The notes beneath the pieces were generated by a model. The model did no database searches. It saw nothing but the letters and a program-made list of their open reading frames with translations, and was not told the origin of the DNA. Source: Siniperca chuatsi (Eukaryota > Chordata > Actinopteri > Centrarchiformes > Sinipercidae). From it: 64,000 bases of DNA. Position numbers and translations under genes: made by a program. Below are positions 11,291-23,833 of this stretch, piece by piece. Numbering within the stretch: position 1 is the stretch's first letter; every line of letters begins with the position of its first letter. The DNA lies in contig NC_058058.1 in the NCBI RefSeq assembly GCF_020085105.1, positions 7,465,175 through 7,529,174 on the forward strand, in the 5' to 3' direction.

Positions 11291-12155
11291 ATAACATAGG
11301 AACGTCTTTGAGGGTTTTTATGGTCTTACAGTATATATCATCATATCACCCAAGCCTAAACTAGGCTACAATATCTTAATAATAACTATATTTGTAAAGC
11401 TCGCTTTGAAAGAGAGACACTTTGTGTAACAATGTAGTCTGGTCGTATCTTAATTCTAGGAACCTGCAATGAGACCTCTGTCTCAGCTGAGCAGGCCCTC
11501 ACTTTCAGTTTACCGGTCATTAAGCAATTTTTGATTTATCCATTTCTTATATTTTGTACGCTTCACATTAGAACCCATAGCTGTTTGCTTGTTAATTTGC
11601 ATTGTGGCATGTACATGCAAATCAAAAAGTGCACATTTTCAGTCTTTGTCAGTTGTCTGGAAAGAGAGCAGACTCTTGATATACAGGTTTTCAGTATTTT
11701 CAGTCAGTGTAACAACACATATGAACGTTTAAGTAAGACATCCAGAGATTTAATCTTGTCCGTGTCTTTGTGTTTTTATTAACATAAGAGGAATAACTTG
11801 TACAGAACCTAGAGTTTCTGCTCCACCTGGACTATTGTTGTTTGTTGTAAAATAAAATCATCTCCAGTACTTGATGCCATCAAAATGGCCTAGTTTCCAC
11901 GTGCTATCCTCAGGCTATACTGGAACTTTAACCCGTGACCAAACAGATAACAAGAGTATAATGACTAAAGCAATGAGTCGTGTTGCAGGAGATGAGGTCA
12001 TTAAGATCTGTTTGTTTACCCGTTGGGTGATGGTCCCTTTTCATCAAGATATACAGTGCACATCACGTGTCTGCCATGTCGACAGCTAGAGGTGGATATA
12101 AAGGAGGTTAAAGGTTTAATAGGTGCTCTTGTCTCTTTCTCTCCCAGCCTCAGAT

Positions 12156-15100
12156 ATGGATTACCAGGTTGTGTTTGCAGCCTTGGATACAGTATGTGAA
12201 GATAACATTTCTGTTATGTGCGGGCTTTCTGATTTGCCGTACGGCGCTACTGCCAAGCGCCTGGTCACGTGTATGAGACAGATTCAGGAGCACGGCCGAG
12301 CCCTGGAGCCTGTGGTCTGCAGCTTCACCGCCGTCTTCCATCATTATGACTTTGACGCACAAACGCCTGGGAATGGTTACCGCACCCTGGTCAAGGTATG
12401 ACTAATCCCGCTGACTGGATGTATTATGCCACTCACTGTTGATATTTGAGCTTTGATTGTACTTGTGTGATTGTGATTGTTGCAGTGTTTTAAAGGTGTT
12501 GCATGTAACATTTTAAACAAGTATTATAACATTAGGGCTGCAACTAATGATTATTTTAATTTTTGATTATTTTCTTGATTAATCTATTAATCATTCAGTC
12601 TATAAAATGTCAGAAAATAGTGAAAATATACGTTACAGTTTTCCCAAACCGTAGTTGACACACCAAATTGATTGTTTTGACCAACAGTCCAAAGGCCAAA
12701 ACTATTCAGTATATTATAACAAGATTAATTTCTCACACGAGAATCTGCAACTAGTGAATTTTTGATGTTTGCTTAAAAAAAATACTTTAACGATGAATCT
12801 ATTATCAAAATTGTAGCAGATTAATTTGTTGTTGATTGCTTTATAGACTAATCATTTCAGTTCTATATAACATTATTAAATTTTGGTGAGAAGTGGTAGT
12901 TACAGTACACTAAAGAAAGTGTGGCTGAGATGATTCGTAGCTTAGATCTCATGGCACTTGGTAGTGGGAAGACTTAATTTCCCATGAATCCTGTTGCTTC
13001 TTGTCACAAGGTGTTGAAACTTGCTTCTTGTGCTGGGTGATTTACAGTAGTACTATATTTTCATTGTGTAATAATTAATAGTTAAATTTGAGTGGCTATT
13101 AATTTTTTCTGTAATACAGAAAATACCGTTTTTCATTATGACACATTTTCATGTGAAAAACAAGCATTTAAAGCGTTTTATCGTATGACATTTTACAGTT
13201 TGACAGTTTTGTAATGATATGCTCCAGTGTAGTCAGACATCTAAAACAGGAAATTTAAATATTTTCAGATAAATTACCAAAATTACTCAATTCTTCAATT
13301 CTAACAAAAGTATTTTATATTTTCGAATATGTTAGATGAGCACATAGTGTTAAATGTAGTGTGATGTAAATGCAACTGTCTGACTGGCTTTGTTTGTTTA
13401 CACTGATGTCTGTAAAATAATGTACCCAATGCTGCACATTTTAAATCTATTAAAGGATAAAACTGCTGTTATTCTGTATTTTTCTTGACAAAAATCTCAT
13501 TAAAACACCAAAACCAACAATGTGTTAGTTTGGCTCTTAGTACTTCCCTGCCCTCTCAGTGGCACACAGTGTGTCTCTTTGATGTGTTATATAATAGTTT
13601 TTGCACAACAATGGAGCTCTATGGGTCAGAGAAATAAGCTGCACAATATCAAGCTTTGACTACACTATACTTGGTAGTCATTGTTGGTTTCGGCCTTTTC
13701 ATGGGATTTGTTCATAAAAATATAGAACATCACCACCCTTATCCTTTTAAATGCAGACTCCCTACCTTCTCAGCAAGTTACATTGTTTTTCTTTCTTTCA
13801 GGTCTTGCTGTCTTGCCTTTTGCACATCATTCACAAGGGCCGTTACATTGTCTCCAATTACAACAGTGCCTTCTTCAGGGCGGACCACAATGCCTCTGAG
13901 ATGGAGGCGTACTGCAGCGCTCTGTGCCAGCTGCGTGCCCTGCTCCACCTCGCCCAGCGGCTGATCCACGACAATGAATACGGCCAGCTGTACTCCATGC
14001 AGGACGGGGACCTGAGCCGCAGGTTTGTGCAGGAGTACAGCTCCATGCACAAAGCCTGTTTCTATGGCCGCTGTCTGGGCTTTCAGGTCAGCCAGCAAAA
14101 ACTGACTTACTTTTATTTTCAACTAGTTTTTAGCACACTGGAGTTTGTTTTCTCACCAAAATGTAATTTAAATAACTTATGGGATACAAGCCTGTTGATT
14201 GTTCCAATCGCTCATTGAGCAACTCTCGTCCGGTCACAACATGTAGTCAAACATCAGATCCCAAATAACAAGTTTAGTATTATAATTTTAATATAGCCTT
14301 GGGTTCATTATGAAAAAGTATGTGTCACTCATTTTAATAATTTGAAACCAAAAGTCTTATCATTAACTGTCCATTGTTTCTTTTCACAGTTCTCGCCAAC
14401 TCTTCGTCCATTCCTCCAAACCATAGTCATAAGCATGGTTTCATATGGAGAGATGTATGGTAAACAGCAGTCTGGCATGGGTTAGTCTTTTTCTTGTCTT
14501 TGTCTGGTTTTGTCTGTGATGTCGTGGTATTGATGGAAGAAACTGTCGTGGCCTTTTCAGATATGTTAATGTTTAAAATCATCCATCCTCTTCCAGGTAT
14601 GGCAGCCCTTTCCCTCCTCACATCAGGGAAGTACGTCATTGATCCAGAGTTGCGGGGCGCTGAGTTTGAACGCATTACACAGAACCTGGACTTGCAGTTC
14701 TGGAAGTCCTTCTGGAACCTCACAGAGTCCGGCCTTATAGCAGTAGGCAGGATCAAATATTCTTCCACTCACTCTCAAATTAGATGAAGTCCTCTTTAAT
14801 GTTTTAACTGCTCAATCCCTTCCATGTCTTTATCTGTCCAGGGCTTTTGCAGAATAGCCTCTTGCCCAGTACAGGTGAACTTCACCCTGACTGTGCCTCC
14901 TGTCACTCTACGCCTCCCACTGGCCTCAGACTCCAGTCTAACAGCCACCGTGTCACCTCCAATAGCCCACTGTGGCCCCGGGCCAGTCCACATGCGTCTG
15001 ATCTCCTGTGAGCTTCGAGAAGGACAGGTGAGGCTCCACAGGTCTAACACAGGGATGTGGTGAGGAACGTGTACGGGGAAAAACACAGAAGACAATAGTG

Positions 15101-18100
15101 GCCTTTGGGAATTGGTAGAAACTGAATCTGGACCAGACATAGTCTTAGATGGAGCATATAATCATTACTTAGACATTACTTGTACATGAACTTTCTGTCC
15201 TTTTGTCCCCCATGTGATACAATCTGCTAATATTTGATCAGATTTTGACAAAGGGATCTCCCTTTAAAACTTGTTATAGAAATCCCACCACTCCCTCAAA
15301 TTTCACAGATTGGCCCATTTGGGGAATAATAATTAAAGGTCAAATGTTTAGCTAAAATGTGAAGACCTGAATCGGTTGATCGGTTGCATCAGAGATATAA
15401 CACGTAAAAGTGTACAAATTAATGTACAAGCAGACCCTAATCGGTATATTAGTATGCATTTACTGTACCATGACAGATCATGTGATGCATTTCCTCTTGA
15501 AACTGGATGGTGGGGTTGGACACAATTATGAAAGGGAATGTTGCAAAATGTAAACCAAAGAGATACAAGAAAGGGAGACAAAAAATGTTTACAAGAGGAG
15601 CAAAAGGGAAAAAGTATTGTATTTCTGATCAAAAATACAAAGAATTGATTGTCCTTTTTTTTCTCGAATTTAATATAAAGTAGCTGTACATTATGACATG
15701 TTAATCGAGATGGGGGAAAATCATTTTTTATGTGTTTTTATTGCTTTGTGTCCTTTGTTTTTAATGACCTTATGACTTACTTTATAGGACAGTGAAGAGC
15801 TGCTAGCTTTTTCTCGAAGCGATCCTCCCCCCATCTCCGCTTCCCATCTCCCCTGGGTACAGAAGCAGCCTCGCTCCCCCTGTCTGCTCATCCACTTCCA
15901 TGGAGGGGGCTTCGTGGCCCAGACTTCTAGATCCCATGAGGTACAGAACAAAATGCTGGTGTTAACTGTAGCTTAATCTTTAGTAGATGTTTGCAAAGGT
16001 TATATGGTTAATACTACTACTTATACTATTATGAATTCCATTATAATAATAGTAATAATTTAGCACCAGATCTTTCAATCCTGCAAAGTGTTTCACAGTC
16101 TGCAAAAATAACAAATTATTTATTAAATTCAATCAAAATAAGCAACTCTTAATGGTTTTCAATTCATAACAAGTATTTATTCTGTTGTCTATCCACCCCC
16201 TCATGAATCAGAATTACCTGCGGATTTGGTCGAAGGAGCTGAGCGTACCTGTCCTCTCCGTGGACTACTCTCTGTCACCCGAAGCGCCCTTTCCCAGAGC
16301 TCTGGAGGAATGTTTCTACGCTTACTGCTGGGCTCTCAAAAACTGTCATCTGCTGGGTATGTGTATGTCCAATCAACTGTCCAATATTTCAAAGGCATTC
16401 ATTGTTCACTGATAAAACACATGGAAAAGCAGGAGATCCTAAAACCAACTTATCATTTCAACACGTAATGGTAGTATAAAGAGATTTAGATAATAACATC
16501 TACCAAACAGCCTGTTATACAATCATTGTTCTTTATTAATATAGTTGAAATTATCATTATTATTTAGATACTAATAGTTCTGTCTGTGTGTCTCAGGCTC
16601 CACAGCAGAGCGGGTTTGTCTGGCAGGTGACAGCGCCGGAGGGAACCTCTGCATCACTGTGTCCATGAAGGCCATGTCCAGCGGCATCCGAGTCCCTGAC
16701 GGCATCATGGCTGCCTACCCCGCCACCTTGCTCACCACTGACGCCTCGCCCTCCCGCTTGCTCACGCTCATCGACCCGCTGTTGCCTCTAGGTGTTCTCA
16801 CAAAGTGCATCAATGCCTATGCAGGTATGTGGGTATACAGGGAGTGTGTGTGTGTGTGTGTGTGTGTGTGCTAACAGCTGTAGGTGTGTACTGTGTCACG
16901 CCTCATTTAACACAAGAAAACTTTCCGGCGCCACTGGAACAGAAAACAGAATCTCACAGGGATTTATGTATAAACCGGATAATGTGGGAGGAAAGGAAGA
17001 TGATAATAATTAACAACCTGCTGTTAGTGACGAGAATTACGGCTCTTATGGCTCCATTCCTGTCTGAGAGCTGTTCAAAAGTACGGCTCATCATTCTATT
17101 TTAATTTTTTTAGGGGGCAGGGGTTACAAGGTTTATCTGCAAAATAATCACTAGGATTATGATAGGGATCAGATTCAATTTAGACATCCCACCAATATAA
17201 TTTAATTTCACATGTGTTGACTAGTTTAGCAGCACTAAAATACTCATATTGCCAGACCTAATGTCTCCCGACTGGCGAAGAGTTTGATTTACCAACTCCG
17301 CTCTCCTACTACGTCATATGGTTCGTTGATCTGATTGGTTGAAGACGGTGACAGATGGTTCATCCATTCACCTGCCAGGTGTTTTTTGAAAGTGCCTGCC
17401 CTTTTCCAGGGCAATTTCTAAGGACGACTTCTCAGATGGTTCTGTGTAACAAACCATCTGGCGCGTCAGGTTAGTGAAATTTGGGCACAACGATAAAAGG
17501 AACGCATCTCACCAAGAGCGACTCGGTTCCCTTTGTTCATAGCAAAGAGCCGCTGAAATGAATCGGATCATTGGCAAATAACAAATAACATCACTACCTG
17601 CTGTCCTCTACACTATCAAACCAATGATCATTCCTGCACTAAATATAAAGTCTGTATCAACCCTTGGTCTGCCTTAATCCTCACCACTGTGGCACCGCCT
17701 AGTTGGCTTACTGGTTTGGCTGGTCGGCCTGATATTAGTCATTTCCACTGGAAGCCTCTGATATGAGTCTGTCACTCTTTGAATCTTCCAACAGTGTAAC
17801 TCAATAAATGAACAGTTAAATAAATTCGATTTTATTCAAGGAAAACAAGAGATCTCAGATTTCCTGGAAGAGAGAGACTAGTAGTTTCAAGAGTGACACA
17901 TTGTGGCTATGTGAACTTGAAATTGATGTAGAAAAGGAGATTTTTATCATATCAAGTTTTGATGCCTTGATAGCTTGGAGCCAGTGACGCACTTTTGCTT
18001 TTCTGAACTCATATCTCAGGTGTTGGAGATCATGTGCCAGAGAGCTGCTCTCTGTGTACTTACTGTCATTGTGTATAAGAGAAAGCTTTGTTTCCCATTG

Positions 18101-20101
18101 CCTACATTAAGGTAAACAGGATTATAGTTTTACATTTGCAGTAAAATCAATTGGTTTAAATGTACTGTATTATCTAGCATTTCCTGATAATGTAACCCTC
18201 ACATATTGACGAGATCTATGTGGTTATGAAAGTAACTTGACATGATATTCAAGGACAAAATAGAAGATCCTTGACCACAAGACCGAAAACACTCCTGTGT
18301 AAATACAGCAGTTTGAGTAATGAGCATCTTGTTGCCACGTGAACTGTGTTTATACAGGAGGAGAAATTAATAATCAGGATTTATTGCCTAGCTTCCTCAA
18401 AAGACACTGAAGTAGAAGTTGTTTTCACCTTTTTAGTTTTGTATTATCTCTTTTAATTTAGTTTTTTACTCACCAATATTTCACCATCTTCACCCATTCA
18501 AGCAGTAAATTACCCTTTGCTATTGTGACTAACAACAAAAATGAAACTGTTACAGTACATCTAAAACTATCTGTCTGACACATCTATAGTGTTCTAAGTG
18601 GTTATTGGAGAACTTCAGACATAAGCCGCATTCATGTTGCGTTAGTCCTTATTTCTCTCAGGTGTCTTTTTTTTTTTTCTGTTTCTCTGATATATTTCAT
18701 CCCTTGCATACGTCACATCATCTCCCTCCCAGGTGCAGACTGTCAGACGGTGCAGCCTGCAGTGGGAAGCAGCAGTCTGAGCACTCTGGGTAGAGACACC
18801 GCTGTGCTGCTCAGTGATCTCACCCAGGGAGCCTCCAACTGGATCCAGTCCTTTCTGGACCCCATGCGGACTTCAGGTGGAGTGCGCTCACTGTCATCAA
18901 TGCAGAGGAGGTCCCAGATCAACGATACTCGCAGGACATCCACACACACCTCGACACCAAACTGCGGAGATCACGTGGATTACCCAGAGGGCTTTGAGCC
19001 CCTGCGTGCCGAGTGCCTGGCTTTTATTCGCCCAACTTCCTGCCCCATTATCAGGAACCCGTTTGTGTCGCCCCTGCTGGCTCCGAACAACCTGCTGAGA
19101 GGTCTTCCACCTGTACACATAGTGGTAAGAGAGGAAAGAGGAACTCTAGCCAGACATAACAAAAGGACATATAGCATCAGAGACAGTCACAGACATCACT
19201 AAATATAATTAGATAAATTTATATTATATTATTTGGTCTTATGGAGATGGTGGTGGAGAGCATTGTCTTACACGGTGGTCCAATATCTTCTATAGGTGTG
19301 AAACTGGGTTGAGATCTGGTGAACGTAAAGGCCGTAGTATTTTTTTTTTTTATTTTTTTTTTTTTTTTTTTTTTTACATCACCAGACCATTCAGAGAGCC
19401 CTGGTGCATTAAAGCATCTGCATGTGATGTTTCTCCACTCTTTTTCCTATTCAGGTTTTTCCTCTAATTTGTCCCCGTCTGTATCAGGGTTGAGTTCATA
19501 GACTGATCACCATAATCAATATTAATGACTTAATGATTAATCTTTGCCAGGTGCAGGTATTTTTACACTTCAAAACCTCCGTTCCAGACTATATGCTCGT
19601 TTTGTACAAAAATTCTCCAGCCCCTTGTTACAGTTCACTAGGACAGTTAGACCCAAATGCAAGACTCAGAGTTGTGATATGACGAGGAACATAGTTTATT
19701 TCAGTTTTACAGATGAGAGAGGGGAAGAATCCAATAGTCCGGTGTGGGGCAGGCTGCCGATGAGAGGAGGTTGCAGACAATGGCGACGAACACGTGGAAT
19801 CTCTGCGTTGTCTGGCGTGGCAGAGAATGGAGCAGGCAGTCAGGCAGGAGTGAGTGGAAGAGAGGCAGGCCTGGGCACAGGAGAATCACAAAGTTGCTCA
19901 AGGTACACACAAAAACAGAGTTCACTAAACTAGAACTTGGTTTGGCCCTGTGGTTACCGCAAAGGTTAACTGACAATCTGACAAAGACTGAAGTGAAGAG
20001 CCGGGGTCCATATATATACTGCAGAGTCTTGATTGTAGATTCGCTTCAGGTGTGCAGCAGGGAGAGCGGGAGAGTCAGGTGGTTGCTGATTGCAGGGAAC
20101 A

Positions 20102-20154
<53 letters not shown>

Positions 20155-21248
20155 CAGGGGAAAACTCCAACAGGGGACTGACAACAACACAAGGAGAGGG
20201 AAACACAGGGAAAACAAGGGAGACACACAAACACTACAAAATATTTTATATCACTTTGTATAACCATACTTATGTTTTTTGTATGTTTTCCTACAACTTC
20301 CTAGAACTTAACATTTCTCCATTCTTTTAAAGCATACCTTTTAAGCTGCACTAATCAAGATTTTTATAATAACAATGGATCAAATGACTGTGTAATGTGA
20401 AAGGGTTCACCTATAGTGACAATTAGAAAATGATCACCCAACTCTGTAGTTCCCCTCAGCTCTACGATGATTGTTTTGTTTTTTTGGCCAACGCTACTCC
20501 ACTCTCATCAACCCAGTAATAGCAGACAGCAGTAGTGTGAAATATATGAATTTGTATTAAATGGGCTAAAGCATGCAAAAAAACAAACAAACAGTTTGCT
20601 CTTACTAGCTCATTGTGGTCCAGTGTCATGCACACACACACCCTAAGCCAGCTTGATTTTCATGTTTGTTGGGTCTGTTATAGAGCTAGACCGATAAATC
20701 AGCCAGGCCGATATTTGCCTATTGCAAATATATTGGTATCGTTATATATGCTGGCCAATAAGTAACAAGAAATTGCAATACAGAAATGCTAAACTAGGTG
20801 TTATGTGTTTATGTAAAAAAAAAAAAACAAATTCCTATTGAGTGATATTTTGTTATTGGATTGGATATCAGTATCGGCCTCAAAAATCCAGTATTGGTCA
20901 GCCTAAAGTATTTTATTCCCAGCTGAGTTTGCATATTTTCCAGCTAACTGTCCTTCCTGATTCCCCCATGTGTCCTCACAGGCCTCTGCTCTGGATGCCT
21001 TGCTGGATGACTCAGTGATGTTTGCCAAGAAGTTGCGAGACATGGGCCAGCCTGTGAGTCTGACCGTGGTGGAGGAACTGCCTCATGGCTTCCTCAGCCT
21101 ATCACAGCTCGCCAAGGAGACGGAGGTTGCTGCAGAAATCTGTGTGGAGAAAATACGGAAGATTTTTCAGCAAGAAACCCAGATGCCTGCTCTTCGCGAA
21201 CAGCCAAAGCTGCAAAAGACTTACCCGAGTACCAATCTGTCAGGCTGA
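12156..21248 (+). CDS. lipe: hormone-sensitive lipase (LIPE), 10 coding exons, about 710 aa
   Basis: Hydrolyses stored acylglycerols and cholesteryl and retinyl esters at lipid droplets. Coding exons: 12156-12395, 13802-14086, 14390-14480, 14597-14742, 14842-15027, 15788-15940, 16212-16356, 16597-16824, 18733-19124, 20982-21248; the phases join to 2133 nt, 710 residues, against 775 in the human short form. The N-terminal HSL domain matches throughout ([36 protein letters not shown]). The catalytic domain shows the oxyanion motif HFHGGGF (His354-Gly357), the nucleophile elbow GDSAGG (Ser428), the acid region LDALLDD (Asp627; mammals have DPMLDD) and PHGF (His657). The regulatory insert between exons 9 and 11 is shorter than in mammals. 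QRRSQ (Ser552) lines up with the mammalian PKA site, but the later RRSS pair is replaced by LRAE. The start is the first ATG after the acceptor at 12147. Poly(A) signals lie at 21323 and 21807. Confidence 0.96.
12534..12866 (+). mobile_element. hAT-type MITE, GGGCTGCAACTAA family, 333 bp, perfect 8-bp target duplication
   Basis: Lies in the first intron within the lipe coding region. It begins AGGGCTGCAACTAATGATT and ends ACTAATCATTTCAGTTCTAT, loosely inverted to the start. Both sides carry the same 8 bp, ATAACATT (12526-12533 and 12867-12874). Relatives are at 26331-26830 and 60549-60899. It is AT-rich and encodes nothing. Confidence 0.75.
16843..16870 (+). repeat. (GT)n microsatellite
   Basis: Uninterrupted GT dinucleotide run of about 28 bp starting 18 bp after the donor site of lipe coding exon 8 (16824). 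It is intronic. Confidence 0.9.
17230..17480. repeat. possible interspersed repeat in lipe intron
   Basis: The phrases ATTGCCAGACCTAATGTCTC, CTGATTGGTTGAAGA, and the two ATGGTT-type blocks near 17355 and 17433 (the latter followed by AACAAACCATCTGG) are reminiscent of dispersed teleost repeats. I cannot see clean ends, so this is tentative. Confidence 0.3.
19640..20240 (-). repeat. unclassified interspersed repeat in lipe intron, with (CA)n
   Basis: Starts with GGACAGTTAGACCCAAATGC, passes through a GTTTATTTCAG-like block, and ends in GGGAAACACAGGGAAAACAA-type purine-rich sequence. A TATATATA box-like phrase lies near 20011. The arrangement is familiar from dispersed teleost repeats, but I cannot name the family. 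It includes a (CA)n tract at about 20101-20150 whose translated frames are artefacts. Confidence 0.45.
20101..20150 (+). repeat. (CA)n microsatellite, about 50 bp
   Basis: Near-perfect CA dinucleotide run inside the repeat above, in the last lipe intron. Confidence 0.95.
20680..20915 (+). mobile_element. MITE-like repeat, GATAAATCGGCCAG family, copy 3
   Basis: Begins AGAGCTAGACCGATAAATCA and shares GGCCAATAAGTAACAAGAAA followed by TTGCAATACAGAAAT with the copy in tomm40 (41850-41890). It ends with GTATTGGTCAGCCTAAAG, an imperfect inverse of the start. It is in the last lipe intron. Confidence 0.65.
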
Positions 21249-21830
21249 TTTATCCGTCATTCGTGGGACTTTCTTGTTCCTGGATGAAAAAGAGATCTGA
21301 CATAATGTGGTTAGAGAGCTGCAATAAATTTAAGAAAAGGAAACAAGTCAGGGAGAATTATGAGGATGCAACAAAAACTGTAAAACTGGAGGAAGCTTAG
21401 GGACACTGTGATCTATTCTGCACATTTTCTGTAGGCAACAATGATTGAGAGAGCCACTAAAAACTTTCTATAACCAGCACTAATATGATCCTAAATGATG
21501 ACAAAAAATTTAATAATTAAGTATTTTTCTACCAAGATTTACATGTTCAGTATCCAGATCAAACGCACATTGAGAATATTACAGACTGACAGAAATTTCA
21601 CCGTAACCAGCTCTCGCAGCAATTTCTTAACTGATATATGTCAGTAACGGGAGCTGTTGTGCCTTGAATTTAAATGCTGCTACATTTGCGTAGAGTATGA
21701 AGAGAAGCTTTGCCTTTATTACCAAACTGACCAGGATTAAAGGTTTACTTGTACAGGAAACACATTTCAGATGCACTGTATTATTATTATCATTATTATT
21801 ATTTGGAATAAATGTATAATCTGGTTCTGC
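21249..21830 (+). terminator. lipe: lipe 3' UTR with two candidate poly(A) signals
   Basis: AATAAA occurs at 21323-21328, 75 bp after the stop, and again at 21807-21812. I cannot tell from sequence which is used. The distal signal is followed by TG-rich sequence (21831-21890). Confidence 0.5.
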
Positions 21831-22590
21831 CAGTTTATCACGTGTTGATGAGGTAGTATTTACCAGCAGGGTGTGCGTGTGAAAGTAACTTGTTATACTG
21901 TAAATTAATTCTTAGTATTTCTTACTATAAATATTTAACACTGTGTTGTTATATTTAAAGTTTGAATTAAATCACAACTACAAGGATTGCTTGTGCTTAT
22001 TTGAAGCTAAAGTGAATCGAAAAGTTACATGATGTTAACTAGAACTGTTAGCACAACCTGACACCACCTGATAAACCTCTTAACCCTGTTAATAATATTA
22101 ATATGTAAATCAGAAATTATGTAATTTAATCAGCCATTTCATAAAGCGTGGTTATTTTACCATGTATTATGTAGAAACACTGTAAAGAAAATAAATAAAT
22201 AATAATAATAATCCTTGTTGAATTGGGTTAGATGATTGCTGTTATTACTGTACACAAGACAACACATTTTAAACCCAAACATTATACTGGCAGAATAACC
22301 TCTGAGTTTGAGTTATTTAACACAGCCTGACATTTCCCATCTCTCATGATAACTCTACACCAAGTGTTTGCACTGTTTGCTCTTGTTGCAGTTGTCATAG
22401 GGTATATGATGTTTTTGACATTTTTCTGACACCAGTTCCCTCTTCTTCAGCATCTGCTATTGGTCACTCCTCATTATCAGCTGTTAGCGATGTTGACATG
22501 GGGTGCAAACACACCTCCCTGATACCTCCCTGTCTGCAGACATTTGTTGTGCTTTTCTTTCATTTCTCGCTCTGTGTTTCCACTATGGCC
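21831..22590. other. intergenic, no gene seen
   Basis: AT-rich, with an ATAATAATAATAATC run near 22200. The 22400-22590 part may be the former upstream region or lost first exons of the trypsin-like remnant that follows, but I recognise no exon there. Confidence 0.35.
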
Positions 22591-22596
22591 TCTCAG

Positions 22597-23833
22597 GGGT
22601 GAGGATGTTGAGCTGCGTCTGGGTGAGGACCACATCGGCTACAAGGACATCCCCGAGACCGTTACACCATCAACAATGACATCGTGCTGATTAAACTTGC
22701 CGAGCCAGCAAAGTTGGATGAGTACATCCAGCCCATCGCCCCTGCAGGCACCCGGTGTCTGGTCTCTGGATGGGGATCCACCAAGAGCCCCTGTAAGTCT
22801 GGGATTGTTGCTGCACTAGTAGTCAGTAGACGTTGTCACAGGTCAAAGATCACTCCATGATTACTGAATACTGTGACTGCAGATGTCAAGATGATGAGGC
22901 AGGTGTGCCTATTAAAATGTCTGTGATTGTGTTTGTGTGACCCAGTCGGTTGTGTGAAATGCCTGCACTGCCTGGATCTGCCCATCCTGTGAACGCTCCT
23001 GCCCCAACAGGATCACTTCCTCCATGTTCTGCGCCGGTCCTGCAGGTACATGAAGGCAGAAATATACAAAAAAACAATATAATTTAGGTCAATTTAATAT
23101 TTGTCAAAATTAAACTGGCCTAAATTATGTTCCTCTGATAGCATGTAACCCTTTTAATGGTGTGCCACAAATTTCAGCTTGTTAATTAAGTTTCATGTGA
23201 CAAAATACATCTTTTTAGCAATATTACAGACTTTGTGTCATGTCACGTTTTTTAACTTACTGGCCATTAGTTTATCTGCTTTTGTTTTAAATGTTTTTCT
23301 GTGCTGTTTTATCTAGGTTTTTATTATTATTAATTGTGAAGTTCATACAAAATCCTGGCGTATAAATAAATAACTACCCTTGCATCGCTCAGCTCTGTTT
23401 GCAATCAGTCCCATCTGAAGGTAATTTAGACTCCAAATATTGTATCTGAGGACACAAAAAAATGTTGTTTTGGAATTTATATGCACAGAAAATATCCAGG
23501 AATCTTACACAATATTTTTCCAAATGCCACTTTGACCTTTAATTATACCTGATTTTATTATATCCACTTTTATCAGAGTGCAACAACCTAAAGTATTCAG
23601 TGTGTCCTCTCTGTCTGCTAACACTCTTCTTGCATGTTCATTGTGTCACAATAACTTATAAACTGAACCAGCTGAATCTCCTTTTCTATTCATTTTATTC
23701 TCCACAGATGTGCCAGTTTACTGACTGGATCCACTCCACTGTGGCCTCTCACTCTCCATCTGTAGAGGAAAGATCAAATCTGTCTGCAACTGCTGTTCAT
23801 TTGATTTTAACACACTTACTCCATATTATATGA
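22597..23833 (+). pseudogene. broken trypsin-like serine protease gene
   Basis: Three pieces follow trypsin order. The first, 22597-22792, encodes [19 protein letters not shown]; then, after a small deletion that shifts frame, [20 protein letters not shown] and [12 protein letters not shown], ending at a GT donor. The second, 22946-23045, gives CLDLPIL and, after another frame change, CPNRITSSMFCAG. The third, from 23708 after a CAG acceptor, gives MCQFTDWIHSTVASHS, like the trypsin C-terminal helix. The signal peptide, the exon with catalytic His and the exon with the GDSGGP serine motif are not found between the pieces. The Asp of NNDI is present. It looks like a decayed tandem or translocated digestive trypsin. 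It is not transcribed from any visible promoter. Confidence 0.8.

Noticed and set aside
20046-20267. Frames rich in Cys-Val or His-Thr in lipe intron
   Set aside because: Translation of the (CA)n microsatellite.
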